This document shows positions 46,724 to 57,800 of a DNA stretch of 64,000 nt, piece by piece (positions within the stretch are counted from its first letter, which is position 1; each line of letters opens with the position of its first letter). Both the position numbers and the translations under genes were made by a program. Under the pieces are notes generated by a model that made no database searches, was not told the DNA's origin, and saw only the letters and a program-made list of their open reading frames with translations. Origin of the DNA: Oscarella lobularis (taxonomy: Eukaryota > Porifera > Homoscleromorpha > Homosclerophorida > Oscarellidae); contig NC_089184.1 of NCBI RefSeq assembly GCF_947507565.1, forward strand, positions 372,001-436,000, read 5' to 3'.

Positions 46724-49044
46724 TCAGAATTCCCCGAATAGGGAATTCGAACTCAGACTTCCGCCTGTTCCTCTCGCCGGTGCCGCCGCAGGTCCGCCGC
46801 CAAAGGAAGACGACGACACATTGCCACTGGCAACGCCAAATTCATTATAATACGCAGCGTGTTGCTGCTGCGGTTGTTCACTAATACGCTGCTGCTGCTG
46901 TGACGGCTGTTGAGACTGTTGCTGACCGTTGAGACTATTCTCCATCATACTATTGGCTTGCGTTGTTAGACTGCCTAAGGCGGACGTGGGAAAACCGCCG
47001 TCGCTGTCGTCGCCTGGCAGCGAACTGGGTCCGCCGCCGCTGCCGCTGCCTAGCAACGAGCTACCGCCAACGAAAGAGGATTGATGTATATCCTGACTGC
47101 CTAATGTAGACCCTAAGGCTGATATAAGCACGTGTGACCCCTTTCTTCAATTATTAGTGTTACCAAATTGACTGAAACCGGTTCCCGCTGACTGAATCTC
47201 TTGCCCGTATGGTCCTGAATGTGAAAAAAAAACAAGCGCGTTCACTGAGAGAAAACCAGACCAAAAAGACCCGTACCAAATTGACTAAAAGACGCTCCAA
47301 CCTGATTACTTCCGCTTCCGCTAAACGGATCAAAACTCGAGCTTAGACCGGATTCGACGACGCTACTTCCGAATCCTGCACTCGTCGATCCAAGCGTCGA
47401 TCCGAGCGCCGACGGCGGACTTCCAAAGACGCCGTCCCGTCCCATCCCAGACGTAGAAAAACTATTCGCCTGCGACGGATAATTCGAACTGACGGAATTA
47501 AACGCGGGGGCGGGGCCTCCGGGTGCCTGCGACGCGTACGCCGAGCCGGTGAAGCCATAAGCGGCCGGCGAAGTGCCAGCGGCGGCGTTCTGGGACTGTT
47601 GTTGTTGGCCTGAACGAAGAGGGGAGAAAAAATGGCTGTTTACGTTGCGGTCAGTCCCAAGTCCTCGAGTGGTACATGCGTGTACAAGTACTTAGCGGGA
47701 TTCTCGGTCAGGATGTTTTTATAGGTGCCCTAGTGCTACAGAGTCGACGTACGTGCGCGCGCGCGCGTGCGTTTCACCTGCGTAATTCATTTGGCTTCCT
47801 GCCTGACTGAAACTCTGACCGAATCCGCCGGAAGAGCCGGTCCCGTATTGCGCAGTCGCAGACGTTGGGAACCCTAAATTGGCTACGTCACAATGACTTT
47901 TTTCCCGCGCGTTCGAGCGCACCGAATCCGGAGTATTGCTGCGCGCGCGGGCTGACTCCGCTTTGCTGGTAATATTCGTGTTCGCCCGGACGCGGTACCG
48001 CCTTTTTCGCTTCCACCTGCGAGACGCCGGGGGAGCGCGCTTTACTATCACGTCCACTACCGGTCGGACGCCTCTCGTACGCACCCGCTTTCCATTGATC
48101 TGGTGAAATTTTTCTCTGACGATTTCGTCGACCGAATCTTCGCTATCCATCGTAACGAAACCAAAACCTAACGCGTTCGCGACGTTCGAGGAAAAACGAG
48201 AAAAGACGCGTCGCTTTTACTGTACCTCTCGGTCGTTTCGTGTCCTTTTCGCTCATGAAAACGACGTCTTTTACGAGGCCGTAGGTAGCGAAATACGTCC
48301 TCACGTCGTCTTCGTCCGTTCCCTTAGCGATTCCGCCGATAAAGAGCTTCTTCGTTCGTCCCGTATAGATGGGAGACGAGGGAGCGACAGGATTATGCAG
48401 AAACGAATCGTACGCATTGGCGCTCGCGCCTAAACCGAGCGGAGGAAGAGGCTAGAGAGGAGAGAAAAAAAAACTCGTCGCCGTCGCCTCTAAAAACTAG
48501 CGCCAACTCACTCGATTGGCCATCCGATTGGCACTCAAACCGCCGCCTTTTCCCTGTAATAACGCCGGTTTCGGATCGATCTGCGCACAGTCAGAAAGCC
48601 GGTCGGTCATTTCGTCAGTAATTTGTATCCGATGTTCAGTTATCTACCTGCTTGTGATCGAGTATGTGTCGATCTTTGTGATCCAGCACGCGAAAGACGG
48701 CGTTCGGATCGTCGAACGTTACGAAGGCGAATCCCCTGTGCGGGTATCGTAAGATAGAGCGTGCACGAGTCGCGTTGCCGTTACCTTGGCCGATTCGTCA
48801 CCCCGTCTCGCATTATCTGCACTTTCGCCACGCCGCCGAAATTCGTGAAGTACTCGTGAAGGCTCTCTGCAAACGCGATCGATTTTCGTCGTTCGAAACG
48901 AACGCGTGCGCGTTCCCCGTCGTTTTGCGTCTCTTACTTTCCGTTGTCGTCCAACTGAGGCCCCCGACGAAAATCTTCCTGCGAACGGAACAAGTGGACG
49001 TGCGCACGCACGCGTTCTCTCGCCACTTACCCTTCTTCTTCCAT
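46724..49044 (-). CDS. Two-RRM hnRNP/DAZAP1-like RNA-binding protein, paralogue B
   Basis: First exon 49031-49044 (MEEEG), then 48938-48978 (KIFVGGLSWTTTE), 48785-48866, 48648-48735, 48512-48580, 48226-48451, 48085-48167, about 47940-48036, about 47776-47870, about 47275-47609, about 47162-47217 and 46724 to about 47125. RRM1 and RRM2 are separated by a long linker. RNP motifs are KIFVGGL / RGFAFVTF and KLFIGGI / RGFGFVTM, and RRM2 ends HQINGKRVEVKKAVPRPG-like. The C-terminal half is Gly/Ser/Gln-rich and low-complexity (QQQQSQ, SSFGGGP, SLGSTLGS repeats), typical of hnRNPs that phase-separate. Intron positions in the RRMs match those of paralogues A and C. Exon borders in the low-complexity half are approximate. 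Confidence 0.83.
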
Positions 49045-49261
49045 CGTACGCTGCTGGCTGCTGCGGCGACGACGCGACTCGACTCCTCGCCCTTGTACTG
49101 CGAACACACGTGGCTCCCCACACCACGACGCTTGCGCCGACGAACGAGTATAGAACCGAAGCACGTGACTTCCGCGCGCAACCCTCGATAAACAAGTGAA
49201 ACGAATTAGCAAGCAACGAAACACTGTTCTACGATAAAATCATGTGCAATTTTCTCTTCAA

Positions 49262-51761
49262 TCAATACGGATGATATCTCGTTGATCCCCTTCCCTGAGC
49301 TCCCCCCTGAACACCGCTGACTCCGCCCCCGCCGCCGCCTCCACCGCCGGTGGCGGCGGCCTGCTGACTGTACCCTCCTGGCGCGCCACTTGCGCCATAA
49401 TTATGCTGCTGTTGCTGTTGCGGCTGCGAGGTCGACGCTTGAGACTGACCATAGCCGACACCTCCACTTCCTTTGCCACCCGCCGCCGCCGCCGCCGCTG
49501 CCGCCGCCGCCGCCGCCGACGGCCCAAAATTAGACTGATCCTGAGAATAAGATCCCATTTGCTGGCCAGGATTAGCTACGAAAAAATGCCACGGACGCAC
49601 TACTTCCGTTAAATGACTCACCACCATATGGATTATAGGCCTGAGCTCCGTACTGACTCCCGTATTGTCCCGCCGCGTATTGACTATAAGCGGCGGCGGC
49701 GGCGTACTGCGACCCATACATCCCACCGTACGATTGTCCGTAGTTCACTCCCTGCGCGCCGTACGGCTGACCCGTATACGCGGTCGCCTGAATTTGCTGA
49801 GAGGATTGCTGCTGTCCCTGAGGCGGCGGCGGTTGACCTCCCGCCGCTGATCCTTGTTGTACTTGCGCTGGGGGCCCAGATGAGTGGATCGACTGCTGTG
49901 AAGTCGCTGAGTGCTGCGTTGGATAGGCGCTGTAGGCCGTGGCGTTGGACGAACGGGCGCCATAGCTCTGACCAGCTAAATAAAAAAAGTAATTGATAAG
50001 GAAATGTAGAGAGAGGTTTTCTTACCACCGTAATTACTGGCTTGGCCTCCGTATTCATATCCCTGCTGCCCATACCCATAGGCTTGTGCGTATCCACCGC
50101 TTCTACCGCCGCCGCCGCCGCCGCCGCCACCGCCGTATCCGCCACTGCTGCCGTCATAGCCACCACCCCCTAAAAAAATGTGTCCCAATTGGAGGAGTGT
50201 CAGCTACCACGTGAAAAAAGGAAGCTACAGAAGACAGAGGGACACACGCGATTTCTGCCTTATTATGACACCAAAGGGGCATAGTAAGCGCCGAATTGGC
50301 AACACCTAAGGCATTGGGAACGAAGACTAAGCGACTGGTTCTTTTACCTCCATGGGAGTCGAATCGTTTACCGCCTCCTCCTCCTCCTCTCTCGCTTGGT
50401 TTGGGGTCAGCTTTTTTAGCTTCAGTCTACATTAAAAGTCAGAGAAGAAATCAGTTGGGTATCGCGATAAGGCGAATTACATATAACAAGAACCCAATTA
50501 AATATAAATACATTACCTGAGAAAGATATAGGTACAGTACCCTCTACACTAATTAATACACTATAAGACCCACTCAGACATATAGAATCCACTGTACATT
50601 TACACCACTAGAGTAGAACCTCAGTTTATGACCAACTCATCAATTAATCAGGTTGACTTCGAACTGAGGTTCTACTATACTAACGAGATTACACTACCAT
50701 TTTTCCGTTGATGCGATGATGGTGTTCTTTCACTACCTGCTCAACCATATCCTCGGAAGTGAACGTGACAAACCCAAAACCTATGTTAGCAGTACAGTAA
50801 TAGTAGCCAGCCAGCCTGGTCATGGCCAGGCGGAGCGTAGTACACTACTAAAAGAAATTACAGAACCGATTCCCATCACGTGGCAATCTCTTGCTTACGT
50901 ATATAGTACAACGATGAAGTACTGTAGTCTCCCCAATAAGTACTGTAGTACAACTATTTTAATTAAATAGGAAGTGAAAATTGAGACAGTACTCACCCAA
51001 CTAACCCCTCGACTGATACGCTGATCGGCTTACTGCCGTTCCCCCAAAGGGAGCCCCACCCTCAAATTTCTTTCCCGCCCCCCTTTTCTATTGATTTTTC
51101 CTTACCTCGATGCCTTTGTGTGGCGTTATCGTACATGAACGTCACCTCGTCGACGTCCATGTCCTTTTCCACGAAATAAGCCTTCACTTGATCCTCGTTC
51201 GTCTGCGTCGATATGCCGCCGAGAAAGATCTTCTTCGTTCGTCCGTCAAAACGTCGATCGTTCGTCTAGAAACAGCGATAAAATTGCCGTATCCCCAAAG
51301 GGGGCCCCACCCGATTCACCTTCTGAGCGTGAGCCGGAGGCGGCGCGTTTCCCGGCGAAACGGCTGGCTTGGGATCGATCTAATAGAGAATACGGTCTCA
51401 TAGGGGGACTAGGCGGCCTTTTTCACCCACTCGTTTCCCGTCGAGTTCGTGGTCTTTTTTCAAGCAAATTTTGTCGACAACGGATGGATCTTTAAACGTC
51501 ACGAACCCAAAGCCGCGCGGTTCGTTCGTGTATTGATTGTACATCACTTGCGTCGATACGATCTCGCCGAACTGCGAGAAATATCTCTCGAGGTCATCTA
51601 CGAGGAGAAAAGGCTTGGAGCGTTGCGTAATCGAGGTTTTTTCGCTTTACCTTTAGTCGTTTGCCAGCTGAGGCCTCCGATGAATGCTTTTCTGTAACGA
51701 AAATGAGTTCCCGTCGAGGAATAATCGTGTCAAAGGCGGCCTACCCGACATCGAGTGACAT
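49262..51761 (-). CDS. Two-RRM hnRNP-like RNA-binding protein, paralogue C
   Basis: Ten exons: 51745-51761 (MSLDVG), 51651-51691, 51431-51597, 51320-51379, 51106-51265, 50698-50780, 50348-50426, 50026-50169, 49622-49975 and 49262-49575. RRM1 has KAFIGGLSWQTT and RGFGFVTF; RRM2 has KIFLGGIST and RGFGFVTF, then HRINGKMTEAKKADPKP. The tail is low-complexity: poly-Gly, GYGYGQ and YGG repeats, QQQSSQQ, and a poly-Ala run of 12-14 residues in the last exon coded by a (GCC)n tract (49479-49520). A tail of this kind is typical of hnRNP A/D-type and FUS-like proteins. RRM1 lacks the intron found between RNP2 and RNP1 regions of A and B (exon 51431-51597 merges them). Confidence 0.85.
50613..50675. repeat. 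Short palindromic hairpin element in an intron of RRM gene C
   Basis: A 14-bp perfect inverted repeat (GTAGAACCTCAGTT at 50613 and AACTGAGGTTCTAC ending 50675) encloses about 35 nt. It may be a very short MITE or the remains of one. No target duplication is clear. Confidence 0.6.
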
Positions 51762-51843
51762 CGTGGAGATGGATACGGGGACGACACGTGTAATCGACGC
51801 ACGCTACGCATCGTCATGCCGGGTAAATGATTTTTATAAATTT

Positions 51844-54800
51844 TTACTCCTCGTCATCGTCCTCTTCGTCGTCTCTATTTCTCGTCGACATGTAGTTGTC
51901 TAAATCAATCGCCCGGCAATTGTATATGGCATAACGCAATCGATCGGCCATTATTTCCTGGGAGCTATACGGTGGAAGACGAAGCTGAAAAAAACACGTT
52001 TGCGCAGTGGGAAGACTATCAATCTAAAAAAATAATTATTTATTTTTAAAATCTCTATTATTGACTGACCTGTCCGACTTTCATTATTTGAAACTTTTGC
52101 TGCATGTCTGTGACTTTCGTTGGAAGTCTCGAGCGCCCGGAAACAAATCGAAGAAAAAGACTCCTTTCCTCGTCGGTAAACGACTCCAACGTTTCCCAGA
52201 GCCACTTTATCAATTTATCGTCACTCCTCACGTCGCGAAACCTTCAAAAACATCGATCAATTCGCCCACCGCGCCGCGCCCTATATAAATAAATCCCTTA
52301 CTTGACAAGCTGCCTAAAAACGCGCACGGGAACGTGAGTAAGCCCACAGACGCTCTCCTCCAATTTCTCGGGCGTGTAAAGAGAAAGAACGGGTACGGGA
52401 ATAATAAGAGCCATGCCACGACGCATCGCAGCAATCTGCACAACGCGTAGAAACTAAGGCACAACGAAACGACTTTTCCTTACCTGCGCATCGACTTCGT
52501 GAAGTCGATAGTTCAGCGCCGACTCAACGTACTTTTCCCTATTGTGAAAATGAAGCGGAATGCTCGATCCGTCCGGTCCGACGGGAACGAATCGACCGTC
52601 GGAGCTCTGCGCTTCGAATTGATTTAGCGGTATCACCTCGTAGAAATTCTCCTCGGAGACGTTATGCGCTTCGACGTCTAAGACGCCGCGAAGGCTCTGC
52701 AAGAAGAAAATGTCCACCTAGGGGGAAAAAATCGCGATTGACTATTGTTTTTTTTTTTTGGCGCGCCGACTTCTTCGATGTCTTCAGCTGAGAGCGGGAT
52801 TCCGGCGAGTTGTTTCCACACGCACGGCGCTAGATGAAGTGCGAGCGGTTTTTTCGTGCGAATGGCAATGCCGAGAAGCATGCCGAGGAATTTGTACAGT
52901 TCGAGATCGTCGGGAAGCGAGCATTGCGGATTAATTAAAAACCTAGAAGACCTACCTCTCTTTCCTCTCTCCAAAAACAAAGGATTTCTTTACCGATCTC
53001 TATTGAATCCTTCGCGATTGACGGCATTTGGCGTGGGTATCAATAGCGATACGATTCCGCTTTGCAGCTCGTCGACCATGTCGACGATCAAGTCGTCGTA
53101 GGCGCCGCCAGCGTCGTCGGCTCGCTCGCCAATCAGTTTGACTTTCCAAGCGCGCGACGACAGTCGCAAGTCCGCGGGATTGAGTCGAAGCACCTGGCGA
53201 GATATCTGCATAAAAACGGGCCTCGGGGATCGACCCCTTTTTGGGAGAAAAAAATCCAAAACAATGATAATTAAATCGACGTGTTCTCGAATACCGTGAA
53301 GGAAGACGCTTGACCGAGATCTGAGGACCGTGACTCTTTCCTTGGACCATTGTCGCGCCGACGGCTCGCAACATGGGAGCCGTGTAAACGTCGGGTAAAA
53401 GAAGATGCCGTACGCGGCCTTGGATGAGACACTGCAAGCCGGGATGGCTCAATCCCGTCTACGAATTCTAGTATTAGAAAGAAAGCAAAGGGATCGGGGC
53501 CCCTTGCCTCTTCCGTTGCAACGTTAAAGAGACGCCACGACTTTCGCATCAAATCGGAGAAGCGGGTGAGCACCCGAAGTCGCGCGCGCACCGCCGGTAG
53601 TTTCAGCTCCTTGAGCGCCGTGTATTGAGGAACGACTTGAGCCGGCATTCCCGACCAAGTGTAGCCAGTTCGCTTTCGACGCGGCGCCGTCCACGCGGCG
53701 CTGTGGCATCGACCGGCGGCGATTTGAACGATTCCTTTACCGTCTAACGTAGCCACTTTCACCGGCGTGTATTGTCTCCCCGTCACGTCGATGCCGAGCT
53801 GAGGATTTCTTCGAATTAGGGCGTTTTTTTTGTATTCGCTCTTTACCTGGCCGTGATTGTTGACTCCCCACGCCCACACTTCGCCGTTTTTGAGCAAGGC
53901 TAACGTGTGCTCGGCGCCGACGGCGATGTCGTCGACGGGACTGTGCTCTAAGCCCAGAAGACGACGCGGCGTTTTCAAACCGTCGCCTTTGCGAAGTCCA
54001 ATCTGCTGACCTAAAACGAAAAACCTGTCAAAAATCAAGCGAAAAACAAGGAAAAACGACTCACTGTGACCGCACGTATACACGGAACCGTCTCGGAGAA
54101 GAACGACGGTAAATTGACTTCCACAGCAAGCCTTCTTGATGCCCATATAAAGTAGAGTTTCCACGACCTGTAGCAAAAACGTGCCTGTCTCTCTTTCTGC
54201 GACGGCTTTGCGTCTGCCTCTCACCTGAGGTTTCTGCACCGCCGTTCCCCCGCCGCCGCCAAGACCCAATTTACCGTAATCATCATCGCCAAACGACCAC
54301 ATCATTTGACCGTCTCTCGAGACGCACACCGTGTGACTCAGTCCACAGGAAACCTAAATAAAATAAGAACGCGTCTTCGCGTGTACCCTGCTAGGCCTAC
54401 CTGGCCTATGCAATGCATATCGAGCGCTTCTACGACTTTCGGCGTATTCTTATGCGTCGTTCCGCCGTGACCGAGTCGACCGTAGTCGCCGTTTCCGAAC
54501 GTGTAAAGAGCGCCGGCGTTTGTGACGACGGCCGAGTGTTTGAAGCCGCACGCCACGTCAATTGCGTCGCGTCCGGCGAGAGCTTCGATTCGTTTTGGAC
54601 GACGCTGTCGATCGCTGTTTCCGTGGCCGAGCTTTCCGTGCTCGCCGTCACCCCAGCTGAACACCTCGCCGGAGTCCGTCAGAGCAAGACAGTGGCTTTC
54701 GGAACCGAGAGAAGCGGCCACTTTAACGATCTTGTAGCCTAGAATCCCCATGAGGGGGCCCCCTCGACAAAAAATGAATTTCTCTTACCTTGAAGTCCGT

Positions 54801-57800
54801 TGATTGGTACCAAAGTGCTCTGCCTATCCATAGTGCCTAACCCAAGACGACCGTGACTGCCGTCCCCTATCGCTTTCACTTCACCAAATTCACTGATAGT
54901 AAACGTAGAATTGAAGCCGCAAACAACCTAAAAAGACAATGCACATACCGTAGAAGAAAAAGAAGACGGTTGAATCACCTGTTCGGCTTGAGAAAACGTA
55001 GCGCAGGCGGTCGGAATGAGTCCAGTTGATCGCATATCGCCCAGTTCGCCGTGATGCCCGCTTCCCCATACGTAAACGTTCATGGCGCCAGCGCGACGCC
55101 AATCCTACCGAAAAAAATTAAAACCGACACGAAATCGATTCAGATTCCTCAATATACGTCGGGTCTTTGAGTTGCCCACAAGATAATCTGAGCATCGACG
55201 TCAAAACTCCACGCCGACGTATCCTCCGCTTTCCCATTCGACTCCGATTCGCCGCAGAGTTGAAGAAACTTCGGTGGAAACGGTAGACGATGCGCGAGAG
55301 CGTGAGCCGCCCGAAGCGCCAAAGCGAACTCGCATAGCCACTGAAACTGCGACGGAACGACGTCGCTCGTCGCCGCGTCGTCAGGCGGATGGTGAGGCGG
55401 ACGCGGAACGCTGCAGAGGACGCGATCGAGTTCCAAGCCGACGGCGAGGGTAGCTAACGTGCGAAGGTATTTGGTGTGTACGAGTAAGTCGCCGGACGAG
55501 ACGCGCGCCTTCGAAGGATGAGGAGAGCTTACCTCTCATTTTTTCCCCCTCGCCTATTATGTCTTACTTTTTCGTAATTGTACTGCTTTTGTAGACCCAG
55601 TGCGAACTGCGATACGAATGTCTCCAAGAACGGTGCCGAGGATAAATTGGCGATGCCGTTCTGCGACAAGTGGTGTCGGCACACTGTTGCCGCTCGGTGA
55701 GCTACCAGCTGAGAAGATAACAACTGTATCAGCGCAATATCCTGAGAGAAAAAAGGAGGCGAATGAGTTTTCTGTGTCGTTACAACGTCGCAGCGTACGT
55801 TCGAGCTCGTATTCCACGCAGCGAAATATCTTCCGGACCACTCGAGACCCATTATAAGTCCGTCAAACTGCGCCGTCGCGATGAGAGTTCCATCCTAGAA
55901 AGAAAGACGTCGATGCGATCGATTTTTACGCGTCGCGCGCCGCACCTGAATCGACCAGGCGCACACGGTTCCGTCGTTCGATCCCGAGCACAGAACGAGA
56001 CCTTTGGAGTCGAAGCAGAGCTGCGAGATAGCGGATGCGTGTCCGATTAAAAGATAAACGAGCATTTCGGCATCGGCGGCTGCCTGCTCCGAATTCGGCT
56101 GCGGAATTTTCCACAGCTTGACCGAACCGTCCTCTTCGCCGCTACGAGAGTCGCCTGTAAGGAAAATTCATAGGTCGAATGCGTTTTTACCTCGCTAGAA
56201 GCATAAACGGATGTCCTCTGACACCGGGAACGGGACACCATTTGCCAATCAATGCTGTTGCGAGTTTTTCGCTGATAAGAGCAAAGTTGCCCAATTCCGA
56301 TTCGTCAGGTAACATTTTCCACAGCTGAAGAGCGGGAGAATAGAGAAATTCTCCTTACTCAATGCTTACTTTGAGGCCGCGAGACGACGACGATGACAAG
56401 AGAGCGTTTCCACTAGGATCCCAGCTTGCAGATACGATAGAATCCTTTTTTAAAAATAAAATAGACGTTTTGAGTCCATCTGAGATCGTTTTCGCTTACA
56501 GAATGCGCGGCAATTTGCGACGAAAGTCGGTAGTCGAGTCGAGTTTCCGACGGCGCGTCGGAACTCGGCTCAAACGCGCAGAGCGTCCCGTCGTCGTATC
56601 CGACCGCGACGACGTTCTTTTTGGAACTAGCGGCAATACAAGTGACGGGTACTAAGAAAAAAAGACGATGACGCTTCTTTTAAAAAAATTACGCCCCCTA
56701 ACCCTTCGATTTTTCGACGTTTTTCAAATCGTGCCTTTCCAAAGCGAGACTATCTCCGACGACGTGCACTTCGACTATCGCCAACGATCCGTCGTAGTGA
56801 CCGACGAGAAGATGCTTGCCGTTTTCCAGCCAAGCAATAGCCGTGACGAGATGAGACTGAAGAGAAAGACTCGGATTGAGCCCTGAGAAGATGTCTATAT
56901 ATAAAAAAGCGACTAAATTAAATATTTTCACCTGATTCCAGAGTCCAGACGTTGACAAAATTCTCCCTTGCGCTGGCCAAAAAGGAGCAGTCGCGCTAGA
57001 CAAAGGAATTCGTCTCTGAAAACGCGATTTCTTTATGGCTTACGTTGAAAACGACGGGCGTCGCGAAGTTGAACAAGTCTTCCTCTTCTTCCGTTTCGAA
57101 CGCGAAGCGTCGTTCGCCCGGCGGATGAGCCCACGGGAGAGGAATGGGTTTCTGATCGAGATCCGCAAGCAAATCCCACACGAGAACACTTCCGTCAGCG
57201 AAACTGCGAAAACCGTAGGACGTAGGGGGGGAAAAAGTCACACGCGTGCGCGCGCTTTTTTTACCTTGCTGCAAGTCGTATCGAACTGCAAGTACATTGA
57301 CAAATCTAAAAAAGAGTGAGACGACGGTTCTAATAGTCATAATCGAATTATTTACCGGTGACTGTTTCCCTTTGAGTATTTTCACCGAGCCCTTGCTGAA
57401 TTCACCTAAAATATAACTCATATAACTAATAAGTCCAGAAATTTGAAGTCTAGCACTTGCCTTGAGACGTCGGTATCGCCGCCTGTATATCCCCCGAAGT
57501 AGCGTTTTTCTTCAGAACCATTTTCGACAACTCCACGGCGGCCCACTGTCGTTTCTCTTCGCCCAGTCGCGGCGACAGAACGCACGCGGCAAGAGCATTA
57601 GCAATGGAAGTGCGAACGCTTTCTCCCTTATTAGACGACGGAGCTGGAGTAAGAGCATTCGTCGATTCAGCAACGACGACGGAAGTAGTCTGCGTTGCCG
57701 TCGGCGGAGCGAAGTTGTCGCCGCCGCCGCGTTCAATCACGATAGCAACGAGCATCTTCGTGACATCGATATTAGGACGAAGCAATACGGCGTGATCGGA

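Noticed and set aside
49403-49612. + strand frames in the (GCC)n region of RRM gene C and in HERC1 58414-58817
   Set aside because: Arg/Ala/Ser-rich frames created by trinucleotide repeats on the opposite strand of real coding exons.
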